Origin: Agrostemma githago
Lineage: Eukaryota > Streptophyta > Magnoliopsida > Caryophyllales > Caryophyllaceae
Assembly: GCA_958450325.1 (NCBI GenBank)
Contig: OY288247.1
Location: 55,679,701 to 55,743,700, forward strand
DNA: 64,000 nt
Direction: 5' to 3'
The notes under the pieces: generated by a model
Seen by the model: only the letters and a program-made list of their open reading frames with translations
Databases searched by the model: none
Told to the model about the DNA's origin: nothing
In this document: positions 46,023 through 56,904 of the stretch, one piece after another
Numbering within the stretch: the first letter of the stretch is position 1
How the letters are laid out: each line of letters starts with the position of its first letter
Made by a program: the position numbers and the translations under genes

Positions 46023-46131
46023 CACTCGATCGAGTGGCCCTAGTGCACTCGGTCGAGTGTCTTCAGAAACGGGTCTGTTCCGGATTTTGAGGCTCCACTC
46101 GATCGAGTGGGTCAATCCACTCGACCGAGTG
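46023..46131. promoter_or_regulatory. Palindrome cluster upstream of the Ogre LTR TATA box
   Basis: CACTCGATCGAGTG or one-base variants at 46,023-46,036, 46,046-46,059, 46,096-46,109 and 46,118-46,131. The nearest is about 25 bases upstream (in the sense of transcription) of the TATA box at 45,993-46,000. Two inner spacings are nine bases or less. LTR1, LTR3 and both Ogre-B LTRs have equivalent clusters. Binding by a dimeric factor is an inference. Confidence 0.75.
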
Positions 46132-46249
46132 GATCAATTTGGATGAGCCCTTTTAGGAAATGGTTGACTTTGGATATTTTTTGAATTTTTTATTTGGGCG
46201 ATCATTTCTAGAAGCGACCTGGTTGACTTTGCGTGATGGATTCGTCTTC

Positions 46250-46269
46250 GACCGGGTTTTGACCCGGTC
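46250..46269. other. Conserved hairpin GACCGGGT/ACCCGGTC in Ogre U3
   Basis: GACCGGGT, loop TTTG, ACCCGGTC; a further C-G pair extends it to nine base pairs. The same hairpin is intact in Ogre-B (23,092-23,111; 38,690-38,709). It is mutated in LTR1 (about 42,980) and LTR3 (about 63,616). Confidence 0.75.
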
Positions 46270-46519
46270 GCTAAAAGACGGGTTTTATTTTTGGTGTCGG
46301 TTTTGGCTCAAATTAGTCTTATTTTGCTCGGAACGACCCGCTGGGCCTGAATTTGAGGCTGGTTTTGTGAGATTTGTATCCCGTTAAAAGCCCATGCCGG
46401 ACATTACTGATTCCGAGCCCATATCCGAGCGCGTTAGAGCACGTTTGCGTCCGATCATCATCGGGTGATTTTTTGGAAACTATCATAGACACCTGGCAGT
46501 CAAAATGCGGGTGTCTACA

Positions 46520-47171
46520 GAGCCCCCACTCTGACTGAGGCTTGGACAGGGCGAAAGTTAGAGTAGCTACCAAGCCAATTACGACCTGGTAGACTTCCGA
46601 TCGGGTCATTTATAGTCCATTAGACTCGCGTGAAGGGCTCGCCAGCCATGAGGCAGAAATCATACATGCGCTGATGACGATAACTCTGTGGGGAATTCGG
46701 ACTTGTTGTGTAAGTCCCGGGTGCGCCTATATGTGGGCCCATCCCATGAAAAATCGGGGAAATGTCGCCTTCAGACCTTCCGTTGGGGAGATATATGAAC
46801 TGCGCGGGCTTGCTTCTGAAGCCTCGAGTTGTACCTGTATTAGTTACATGAAGCTTTGTATGCAACATTTAGGCAAAACACGATTCGCGCTGGGGAATAA
46901 AAATTTGGATGGTTGAAAATTTTTGGAAAAAATTTAAAATTTTTTTTTTTGAATTTCGAAAAGACTGCTCGGGATGACTTAATTCCTATGTCTGCAGGGG
47001 GAAACAAGAATCGGGCCTGTATACCTAGGCTCGTTTGGGACAAGGAGGCACAGCTGCAGGGGAGCTACCAGGGTTTTGATGTTATAAATACATCATCCTG
47101 GTTCCTCTCTTTTCACAATTCTCAAATCTTTTCCCCTCAAGAAAACTTTGTCTCTTTCAAGAAACTCTATC
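46520..47171 (+). promoter_or_regulatory. PPT complement and promoter region of the PMD gene
   Basis: 46,520-46,530 (GAGCCCCCACT) is the complement of the Ogre PPT. TATAAATA at 47,083-47,090 is followed by a C/T-rich leader with CTTTTCACAATTCTCAAA and ends at the ATG at 47,172. This arrangement points opposite to gag-pol. No LTR is involved, so the gene seems to have a private promoter. Confidence 0.7.
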
Positions 47172-49016
47172 ATGGGTATTGAACGTCTGACTGGCATGCT
47201 GCAAGATTGGTCCCACCGTTTTAGGGATGCGAGCAAGGTAGCCGTAAAGCAGTCGGGCATATTTCAATTGTTCACGTTCCGCCAGATGCACGTGGATCGT
47301 CATTTTCTTGACGCCTGTCTGTCCTTCTGGGATGACACCTACCACGTTTTTGCCTTTCCTCGAGGCGAAATCTGTCCTCTCCCAGAGAAAATTGCTGCCA
47401 TAGGAGGGTGGAACCCACTGCTCCGTCCTGCCATCCCCTTCTCAGTTCGAGACCTCAGGAGGAAATTACGGGAGTTTCTGGGGTTCTCCCATGCTGAAGT
47501 ATCCCGTATGCTTGAAGGGGATACTGTTTCTCTGCTTGCTTTGGCTGAGAAGTTTATGAACCCGTATGACATCCGGGTTTCGCCCATTCATAGCCGCAGG
47601 GCGTTCGCTTTCTGCATGCTTCATGTGTACGCTATTGAAGGCCATATGGGCTTGCTGTCTTGTATAGGCAGCGTTCGTCTTTTTGTCATTGCTGACCTGA
47701 TGGAGACGGAATATTGTCCCGCGTGGCTGATCACGGGGGAGATCATTCAGGGCTTGGACAACCGCAAAAGGGATGAGTCAGCTCGTTTGACTGGGAGCAC
47801 CCGCCTACTGTAGGTATATCGCTTTTTTCTTTTTTCTTTTTTTACATATATATTTTTTTCGATTTTTCGATTTTTCGATTTTTTCAATTTTTTTCTTTTT
47901 CGCGTGCGATATTCTGCTATAGTGGGCACTCGACCGAGTCACCCCGGCACTCGATCGAGTGCCCTCTTAAAAGAGCTCACTGACCTGTTTCAGGGGTGTC
48001 ACTCGATCGAGTGATCCCCAGGCACTCGACCGAGTGCCTCTGGGCGGACGTCTGAATTGTCCCGGACTCCCATGATCGTTGTGTTTTTCCATCTCTGGCT
48101 ATTTGAGAGGTTATCAATTATCGAGCCTCCTCCCAACCCGAGTCAATATTGGTTCAACCAAGTGATGACAAGGAGACGGCCTACTGACTCATCCTGCCTT
48201 ATTACCCAAAAATATTTGGAGGAAGAATTATCATTCCATCGTGGTCCATTGATTCGATGGGTGGTTCCATGGTGGCCCATCTACTCCTGGACGGGTTTGG
48301 CGCCCAGAGATAAGGCACGCTATCATGTGATTTTGTCCCTTAGCCAGACAGTTCACCTTTATTCCGACCGCATACTCAGGCAGTATGGGTGGACTCAGCG
48401 TATCCCGGAGAACGAGGCAGTTGTGGGTGAACCCACCCAGCTGACCAACATTATGTGCGACACTTGGATTCAGAGGTGGTATACCCGAGTTACTTGGTCC
48501 GTTCCCAAGTCGCTTCACTCCATCTGGGTGTCCCATTCTTATGAAAGGTGGACCAAAGCGGAGACTGCCGAAGCTCGTGCTGCCCTAAAGGTCGATGAGG
48601 CCTTCCACCTGCTTCGGCGAGAGAAGGTCAAGGATAACAGGGACTTCTTTGCTGAAGGGGAGACTCTAGCCCCGATAGTCCGTCTAACGTCGGGTCAGAG
48701 ACGAGGAGCCAGGACCCGAACTGGGGGGTCCAGTGCTAGAGGTGCTTGGGGGGGAGTGAGCCCCCAGACAGACTTGGAGAGGAGATCAGGGCCCAGACTA
48801 CCAGTCCAGGATCGACTTGGTCCTAAGGATAGGTTGCCGGAGCACATACGGGCTCGACTTGGGCCCGTAACAATAGCTGAAGATCCTTTGTCGAAGAAGA
48901 GGACTCGGACCAAGGAGGTTCCCGTAATCATCCGGGAACGCTCCCCCCCACCCCGGCGACCTCGGGTTCCACGAGACCCAAAGGACAAGGGCAAGGGCAA
49001 GATGCCCGGATATTAG
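47172..49016 (+). CDS. Opposite-strand plant mobile domain (PMD) gene of Ogre-A
   Basis: Two exons are proposed: 47,172-47,809 and 48,110-49,016. GT at 47,810 and AG at 48,109 join in phase 2, giving 514 codons without a stop. Exon 1 shows the hallmark of the aminotransferase-like plant mobile domain (PF10536): HFLDACLSFWDDTYHVFAFPRGE, then LPEKIAAIGGW and later SRRAFAFCMLHVYAI. Exon 2 continues with EPPPNPSQYWFNQV and WVVPWWPIYSW, then an Arg/Lys/Pro-rich basic tail (from about residue 400) that could be a nuclear signal. PMD proteins occur in transposons and as host genes of the MAIN/MAIL1 family that act in silencing and expression. It is the only long gene in this window without a visible break. 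Confidence 0.75.
47927..48036. repeat. Four palindromes inside the PMD intron
   Basis: CACTCGACCGAGTC (47,927-47,940), CACTCGATCGAGTG (47,948-47,961; 48,000-48,013) and CACTCGACCGAGTG (48,023-48,036). They have the same paired spacing as the LTR clusters and sit entirely within the proposed intron 47,810-48,109. Confidence 0.85.
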
Positions 49017-49410
49017 TCTCCATTATTATTATTATTTAGATATTATTACTATTTTTGTTGTGTGTGTTTTTTTGTGGCTTTTCATGGTTTTTTTTTGTAA
49101 TTTGGAATTACCAAGTTTATCGGTTCTTCTCTTTTTTGAATAATAAAAGTACTATATTAGTGAAGCCGCTCCTGTCTTTTTGTTATTATAGTGGTCGTTC
49201 CCCTTTGAGGGGCTGCCTACGTATCCACAGTTAGTGGAATCAAACCAAACGTAGTTCGGGCATAGAGTTTTTGCAATTTCGAAATACATCAAGACTATGA
49301 GTTCGAGATGCGCGACATTAGGATAAATAATCCTAACTTATTGACTTGCTTATAGATTTTAAAAAATAACTTTTTTTTAGTAAATTTTGCAAATGACATT
49401 GAGAAAAGGT
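49017..49410. other. Junction of convergent PMD and integrase 3' ends
   Basis: T-rich sequence with AATAATAAAAG near 49,140 that could serve as a poly(A) signal for the PMD gene. No coding. It shares a block near 49,200-49,260 with Ogre-B (33,560-33,625). Confidence 0.5.
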
Positions 49411-50637
49411 TTAGGGGTAGTAGCGTTTCAGCTGGTCTAAGTTGGTTGGGTTGACGAATTCATTCTCGTCCAAGTCTGTCAGCAACACTGCTCCTCCTGA
49501 TAGAACCTTCTTTACCAGGTATGAACCAGCCCAATTGGGTTTGAATATTCCCCTTGAGTCAACCGGTAATAATGCCCGGACTGATTTGAGAACCAGATCC
49601 TCTTCTCTGATATTCCTGGGCCTAACTCTTTTGTTAAAGGCCCGTTTGATTCTCTTTTGATATATTTGGATGTTATTGAGGGCCCGAGACCGCCGTTCGT
49701 CCAAGAGAACTAACGAGTCATATCGAGCTTGAACCCAATCCGCTTCGGGCACTTGGCTTTCTAGTAGAATTCTGAGAGACGGTATCTCCAATTCGACTGG
49801 CTGGACCGCTTCCATCCCGTATGTCAAATAATATGGAGTTGCCCCGGTTGCAGTACGAATCGATGTCCGGTACCCCCATAGGGCAAAGGGTATCTTGTCG
49901 GGCCAGTCCCGGTAATTATCAGCCATCTTTTTAAGTATGGTGACAATCGTTTTATTAGCAGCCTCCACCGCTCCATTTGTTTGGGGACGGTAAGGTGAGG
50001 ATGTGTGCCTTTGGATTTTGTATTTTGCTAGCAAAGTAGCGGTTTCGGCTTGGAAATGGGTCCCGTGATTACTGATGAACTCGTGTGGGATCCCGTACCG
50101 GCATATGATCTTATTTTGGATAAATTTGGCAACATGTCTGGCATTCAGGATCCGGTATGACTCGCCTTCGACCCATTTGGTGAAATAGTCGATAGCCACC
50201 AAAATGAAACAGTGACGTACCGTCCCGGAAGGGTTTACTTTCCCAATTATATCAATCCCCCATGTCGAAAAGGGCCAAGGCGACGTCATGGTGTATAGCA
50301 GAGACGATGGCATGTGTTGAACGTTGCCGAAAATTTGACAATTATGGCAGTGTTTGACATATGATTGACAGTCAGTTTCCATACTGTTCTAGTAGTATCC
50401 GAGCCTCATGATTTTTCGGGCTAGCATATGGGCGTTCATATGCGGGCCGTTTTCACCATCGTGTACCTCAGCCATTACCTTTTCGGCTTGCATTTTGTCG
50501 ATACATAGGAGTAAAGCCCCCTGTGTCGTCTTTTTGTATAATTGACCGTCGTCCGTACGAACGAATTGGGTGGCCAACCTTTGCAGGGCTTTCTTGGCCC
50601 GGTTTTCAGTTCCCGGGGGATATTCTCCCGTTGCCAA
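49411..50637 (-). pseudogene. Ogre integrase
   Basis: The HHCC zinc finger region reads GPHMNAHMLA...CHNCQIFGN. In the catalytic core the first Asp is present (AIDYFTKWVEGE) and the Glu is present (PQTNGAVEAANKT). The expected second Asp is replaced by Asn in ISNHGTHFQ. A TAG at about 50,386 separates the zinc finger halves. The C-terminal domain ends KPNWAGSYLVKKVL. Length is near normal for Gypsy integrase. Confidence 0.9.
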
Positions 50638-50832
50638 ATAGGTTAGGACAGCCTGATACCAATGTTATGGATCAGTGATTTCGATATCTTGAATGGCGTT
50701 GACATATGCCGGCTCAGATCGTCTTTCGACGCAGATTGGCATACTGGCCAGATGTTCCGGGATGTTTAGTAAGGATGCCAGTTTGGAGAGTGCATCCGTG
50801 AACTGATTTTATTCACGTGGTAGATAGATATA

Positions 50833-52848
50833 TTATACCTTCTGGAATTGTTTCTCTAGAACCCTTACTCGTGCTTGGTAAGCCACGAGATTGGCGTTCC
50901 GAGTTTTCCATTTTTGAAGGGCTTGATTGGTGACTTGAGACGAGTCCCCGTGAACCCGGAGATTCGTAACTCCCAAATCAGCAGCTGCTTGTAACCCGTG
51001 GATGCATGCTTCATACTCGGCCGCGTTATTAGTCACATCGAAGTCCAGCTTGATGGACAACGGCGTGTGCTCTCCTTTTGGTGATATTAGGAGAATACCG
51101 ACCCCAAACCCTCGAAAGTTGGATCCCCCGTCGAAGTATAGATCCCACGTTTCTGTGTCAGTATGGAATATATCTTCGTCTGGGAAGGACCAAGTATGAA
51201 ATTCGGCTACCACTCGGCCTTTGATAGCTTTTAGTGGAACGAACTTAAGGTCGAACTTTGCTAGCATTAAAGTCCATCTAGACATTCTTCCGTTAAGAAT
51301 GGGCTTCTCAAATAGGTACTTGATCGGGTCCATTTTGGACAGGACATGTACCTCGTGGCTAAGCACGTAGTGCCGGAGCTTTTTGGTGGCCCAAACTAAA
51401 GCTAGGCACGTCTTCTCGAGCATTGTATATTTGCACTCGTATTCTAGGAACTTTTTACTGATGTAGTAAATAGCCCGTTCTTCTGAATCGACTGTCCGGG
51501 CCAGAATAACCCCATGGCCGCCTCGGTCGTTGTTAGGTATAACGACAAAGGCAAACCTGGGTTGAGGTGGCATTAATACCGGCGGAGCAGACAAAATCTC
51601 CTTGATTTTATCGAAAGCCGCTTGACATTTATCGTCCCACAGTACCCGCTCTCCTATTTTCAGTTTCTTGAAAATGGGCTCACATACCATGGTTAGCTTT
51701 GAAATGAACCGGCTGATGTATTGAACTTTCCCGAGAAACCCCCGTATTTATTTTTCGGTTTTGGGTGGCTGCATCTCGGTAATGGCCTTGATTTTAGCTG
51801 GGTCAACCTCGATGCCGCGTTGGCTAACAATATGGCCCAGTAATTTGCCTGATGTTACCCCGAAACTAAACTTTTGAGGGTTTGGCCTCATATTGTATTT
51901 GCGTAGTCGGGTAAAGAATTTTCTTAGGGCAGCAACATGCCCATCTCAACTTTTTGACTTGACGATCATGTCGTCCACATAAACCTCCACTTCCTTATGC
52001 ATCATGTCATGTAATAAGGTCTTGGCTGTTCGTTGATAAGTGGCCCCAGCATTAATGAGACCAAATGGCATGACGGTATAGCAGTAAGTACCCCATGGTG
52101 TAGTGAAGGTGGTCTTACCCATATCTTTTTCTGCCATCTTGATTTGATTGTACCCGACATACCCATCCATAAATGATAGGAGGGCATGATCAGCCGTGTT
52201 GTCCACCAATATGTCGATGTGTGGCAACGGAAAGTCATCTTTTGGGCTGGCCTTATTGAGGTCCCAAAAATCTACACATACCCGCACCTTACCGTCCTTC
52301 TTGGGTACCGGCACGATGTTCGCAACCCAGTCTGGATATTCAGACACCTGTATGAAGCCGGCTTTGAACTGTTTGTCGACCTCTTCTTTGACTTTGAGAG
52401 ACCACTCGGGTCTCATCCTGCGGAGTTTTTACTTTACCGGCTTACACCCATCTTTGATGGGTATATGATGTTCGGCTATTTCCTTGTCTATCCCCGGCAT
52501 GTCCTTGTGGGACCATGCGAAGACATCTTTGAATTCTTGGAGAAGGTTTATGAATTGTTGTCTCTCCTCGAGATCTAAAGATAACCCTATCTTAAGCATC
52601 TGGGGCTCTAAGGTTGTTCCCACATTGATAGATTCAGTTTCCTCGATTACCGGGTTTCGGGATTCCCTCTGTTCTAGCTGCTCGATCAAATGCGGAGGTA
52701 AGGATACCTGTTCGTCGGGTTTCTCAATGTCATTGCATAAAATATTTTTGAAATTGAAAGTATTTTGAAAATAAGACAAGTCATAAGCAGAACGGTCCTC
52801 GTTATAATTGATGGTAAATTTGGAAAATAGCTCAAAAAGAGCGGCCAT
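50833..52848 (-). pseudogene. Ogre reverse transcriptase and RNase H domains
   Basis: RT has VCVDFWDLNKASPKD, MPFGLINAGATYQ and the active site VYVDDMIVKS (about 51,971-51,982). RNase H (FVVIPNNDRGGHGVIL, YYISKKFLEYE) is followed by a second, archaeal-type RNase H beginning WDLYFDGGSNFRGFGVGIL with NNAAEYEACIHG and HGDSSQV. All parts are in one frame but interrupted by stops at 52,429, 51,946, in 51,690-51,946 and at 50,833. The frame differs from protease, consistent with the intron known between protease and RT in Ogre elements. Confidence 0.92.
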
Positions 52849-53105
52849 CTGATCATTGGTTAGAGGCGGGATTTGGAGCGCTTTCGGGACAGACCCCGAG
52901 GCTCCGGTGGTAGTGACTACAAGGAAGGGGGGGGGTTACAGTTTGGACTCTAGCACCAGACCCCTTAGACTTGAATACAGACTCAGACTTTGACTCAGAG
53001 TCAGACTCGGAATCGGTGTCCGGCACTTCTCCTTCACCGGTGGTCAGCTTGTAGACTCGGCCCTGGCCGTCGGTCCACTTGACGGTCTTTCTTCATGCCC
53101 TCTTT
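52849..53105 (-). other. Protease-RT junction with the probable Ogre intron
   Basis: After protease the minus strand keeps a short coding-like stretch (KWTDGQGRVYKLTT), then an acidic Asp/Ser/Glu run. It then shows C9-TTCCTTGTAG, a polypyrimidine tract and acceptor, directly before sequence that is in frame with RT (VTTTGASGSVPKAL). A spliced pro-RT intron is an established property of Ogre. The donor was not pinned down. Confidence 0.6.
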
Positions 53106-54206
53106 TCAGCATCGACACCGACCTCTGAGATCAGTTTTGAAGGATCGAACCTGTTGCTTCGAAGGATCAGGTTCACCAGGTCTTCTTTTAGGGGTCGAGA
53201 CAGCTTTGTCTTCCCCAAATAAGAGCCCCAGCATGGGCTCAGCATTGTCCGCACCATCTTTAGATTCGGATTGGATGAGGGCGAATATGTCATCCGGAAT
53301 ATAGTTGTATTCCCGAGCTAGTTTAGTCTCGGGATATGTGATAGTTGGTTGGTACAAACCAACTTGGACAGCCCCAAATACCGGTTTGACGAAATAGTCA
53401 GTCAACCTTGGGCTATAAGGGCCCAAGTAGGTACCTTTGATGATGTTGCAGGCCTTCTCAATTCCTGCTCGGACCACATTTCCCGGGGTCAGAGCGTACC
53501 CTAGGCCAAAGTGAGATTCTCCGTCATTCAGGACTTCAATAATCATCCCAGCTGGAAGATATGGCCTCGAGGTAGCCCCCGGTAGATACCCCAAATTTTG
53601 TAGCATCGTGTCGATGCTCGTGGTGAAGTAGGGTCTGAAAAGGTATTCTTCCTCAATCATCTCTACAAACTCGAACCCCCAAAGGTCGGTGTGGTCCGTG
53701 GCGTTACAGCTAACCACGGTCATAGGGGTTGCCTCTAGAGTAATAATGCCGTCTTGCAGGGGCATTTTGATCTTTCGCTGAAGATTAGAAGACACCGCCT
53801 TTACTGCGTGAATCCATGGCCTTCCTCGGAGCAAATTGAAAGAGGAGGTGACATCGATCACCTGGAACTCTAGCTCCTTTTCAACTGGACCCGTCGTAAT
53901 TATCAACTTAACGGCCCCAGAAACCGACTTTGGGCTTCCATCAAAAGCCTGGATAGTGTGGGCAGTCGGTATGTAGTCGGCCTCGGTGATGCCGAGCGCT
54001 TTGGCAGTCCTTAGAGGGAGTACGTTCACAGCAGACCCGTCGTCAACTAGGGTCATTGGGAGATACTTACCCCGGCAAATTACTGTGATGTATAGGGCCA
54101 GATTGTGAGAGGCCCCGAATGGTGGTAGGTCGGAATCCGAGAAGGTGACTAATGGGCCTTCTTCCTTGGACTTGCCCTTGAGGTAGGGCATGATGGTCGC
54201 TACCAT
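53106..54206 (-). pseudogene. Ogre protease region
   Basis: The motif LVDDGSAVNVLPLRTAKALG is the retropepsin active site in the D-D-G-S form common in Ogre/Tat. Upstream there is LVTFSDSDLPPFGASHN, and downstream FEVIDVTSSFNLLRGRPWIH-like sequence (VIDVTSSFNLLRGRPWI), typical of the family. It is in the same frame as gag and separated from it by a stop at 54,267. Confidence 0.9.
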
Positions 54207-54266
54207 TTCAGTAGGGGTAACCTGAGAGTCGACCTTGATTTGATCGAGAGCCTTAGTAAGTGCCTC

Positions 54267-55817
54267 TCAATGTTCTTGTGAGCTAACCAAGAGTTGCCAT
54301 ATAGTGAGGTCAACCCGAGCCCTCTTCAGTTGTTTGACAAGAGCCGTGTCAGCATTTGGTTCTTCAATAGCTTCTTCCGCCCTGGCAGGTTCAGTGACGG
54401 TTGCCGGAATTAGGGTGTCCTTGGAGCTAGTAGTTTGGTAAGGACGACCGGGGAGGTGGTTACTGGCTAAGACCTTGGACTTAGCCTTCCGGATTTCTTC
54501 GGGAGTGATAGGGATAGCTTCCCCTTCGGTGAGGTACACATCTTCCTCATCATCGAGCCAGATTCCATTGATTTGTTGGATGAAAGGAGAGATAAGGTGA
54601 GAGCAGTCAATCACTTCTCTGGTGAAGATAGCATGAGAGCTAAAGGGATTGTTCTTATTGCTTGGCTTATCCCCGGGTAATGGTATTTTCCCGCTCTCAA
54701 TCAAATCTTGAATTAGATGCTTCAACTTCCAACATTTTTCGGTATCATGTCCATTGCCCCGATGATATTGGCAATAGGCTTGGGCGTCATAGCTTTTGGA
54801 GCGTTTTTCAACTGGAACCTCAAGAGTTGGGCCTATCGGTTGGACCAGGCCCTTGGAAGATAGCCTTTGTAAGGCATATGTATAGGTAGTCCCTATATCA
54901 GTGAATACCCTAGGAGGGGTATTTCTTTTGGATGAGGCATCTAACAGATTAACCGTGTCAAAGATGCTGCGGGTTGCAGCCGGGGGCTTGGTAGTAGATG
55001 AGGAAGCCCCTTGTTATCCCTTGCTAGGGGCCTTAGTCAGGCTCTCTAGTCTCAGATCATCTTCAATTCTCATACCCTTTTCAGTAAGAGTGGTGAAATT
55101 GGGTATGACAGCATACCGGAGGTGGACCCGGTAGGAAGGGAGGAGGTTCTTGACAAAGGCCTCCACTAAAGTCTTCTCACTGGGCTTATCGACCAGTTTT
55201 ACGCTCTCGGCCCTCCAACGTTGGAGGTATTTGGTAAAACCCTCCTTAGGTTCTTGGGCCATAACCTCTAGAGACCGCATTGTGGTCTGGATCTCGGTGT
55301 TATCAGCTTAGTTCCGAGCAAATTCCGTGGCCACATCATCCCATGTTGAGAACTTCTTGGGGTCTAGCCTGTAGTACCAGGCCTTTGGGTGTTTTTCAAG
55401 AGATGCAGCAAAGAGGTTCTTAAACATAGAAGAATCCACTCCCTTAATAGCCATGAACTCCTTAAAGGACCGTACATGTAGTAACGGGTCTTCAGTCCCT
55501 TCAAACATGGGTAAGCCCATGAGGTTCAGGTTCGCGGGCAGCTTGTCACTTACCGGGGAATACTCCCGACTATTCTTCCGATGTATATTGTTACTCCCAT
55601 TCAAGTGAATTTGCTCCTCTAGTCGGCGCACTGAGCTAACTAGTTCAGCTAGAGGCCCCATAACCTCGGTATTTGGAGTCCTTTGCTCCACTACAACTAG
55701 ACGAGCAACAATAGCCACTTGACCGGCCCTCATTTCTGTTAGTTGGGCATCAATGTCGATTTGTTTGTCGGCCATGGCATCCAATGAGGCCTTCAGATTG
55801 TTCAGAGCAGCTTCCAT
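54267..55817 (-). pseudogene. Ogre Gag
   Basis: From the ATG at 55,817 (MEAALNNLKASLDAM) the N-terminus is coiled. Capsid-like blocks follow (LPMFEGTEDPLLHVRSF; KAWYYRLDPKKFSTWDDV; EGFTKYLQRWRAESVKL). Then comes a zinc-knuckle-like CQYHRGNGHDTEKC. The frame is constant through stops at 55,308-55,310, about 55,014 and 54,267. No extra ORF1 upstream of gag, as found in classical Ogre elements, is present here. Confidence 0.9.
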
Positions 55818-56886
55818 TTTGCGGCTGTGTCTGGTGGACGGTGCCTGTCTTTAAGAACACCGCGCAATCAGAAACGGAACCCGGACCTTGGAATCAAAAC
55901 AGTACATCCCGAGCAAGGAAAAGACTAAAAAAAAAAGACTTGACAAAGACTCCTAGACGGGTGACTCGTGAAAGATGGGCCTTTCTTAGGATTCGGCGGG
56001 TGGGCCGAGTCCTGTTCGAAGAAAGGTCCACGTGAGACGTCCCCAGACTTTGGACTTGAATGTGTAGACGGTCCCTCCGTCGTAGGAGTATGTCCTACGT
56101 AGGTGGACCTTGCCTTAGTCTAATAAGGCGGACTGGGATAGGGAAGAAACTCGTGATGTAAGATCGACAGAGTTTCGACGCTAAAGACCTTGACGACTTA
56201 AGACACGACCCGACACTACTAAATATGGGAAGTCCTAAGAAGAGGAGGGTTTTAGAAATGGATTGCTTTTTTGAAAAATCTGAGAAGACTCGGGGAAGGG
56301 CCCGATTTTTCAAAAGTCGAAAAAGTGTATCGGGCCACAATTTTGAAAGTTCGAGAATATCTTGAAGTTGGAAAATGGGCAGCATATCGGCTAGAAATAG
56401 GCTATTTTGAGAAAAAAATCAAGAGTCCTAAATTCGGTAGCTTCCCGGGTTTTGAAATTTGAATATACTTTTTTGAAAAGATGCATTTTTTTTTAAATAA
56501 CGGTTTTTGAAAACGACACGGAAACCAAGTAGCACATAGTCACGCAAGCATTATAACGACACCCTCTATGCTTTACACTAAGTCTCGGTCGGTCTAAATG
56601 GGGTCTATACCGGTGCTCATAGTCTAGACGAGAATCGGGACGGACTTCCTAAGTCGAGTTGAGCTTAGAACATGCCGCAAAGTCTATACGAATCGACTAT
56701 GAACACTTTTAACGTATTAAAGGCGGAGTACATCGTGGTATAGTGGGACGTCGGTCACCAGTACCGGCTCGGGAAAATATGGGGTTATGCATGAACCGTA
56801 AAACTAAAACGCGTATTGTGCTAGTCAGACGATTTCTATTCGAGTCTCACCCTGAGGATGCCGATGGTTAGTCACTCATCAGTTAA
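55818..56886 (-). other. Untranslated leader of Ogre-A
   Basis: About 1.07 kb between PBS and gag with no supported ORF. Blocks are shared with the Ogre-B leader. RNA packaging signals would be expected here but none can be recognised. Confidence 0.6.
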
Positions 56887-56904
56887 TCCCCAGCGGAGTC
56901 GCCA
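56887..56904 (-). other. Primer binding site of Ogre-A (tRNA-Arg type)
   Basis: Sense sequence TGGCGACTCCGCTGGGGA three bases from the LTR. This is the PBS reported for Ogre elements (tRNA-Arg). Confidence 0.9.

Larger units (their letters stand above)
43908..46519 (-). repeat. Middle LTR of Ogre-A (LTR2)
   Basis: 2,612 bp, TGTGGACATG...GTGTCTACA, with an intact PPT complement after it. The TATA box on the minus strand is at 45,993-46,000. It differs from LTR1 and LTR3 at positions where those two agree, for example near 44,870 versus 41,579 and 62,238. It is therefore from another insertion event or another template. Confidence 0.9.
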
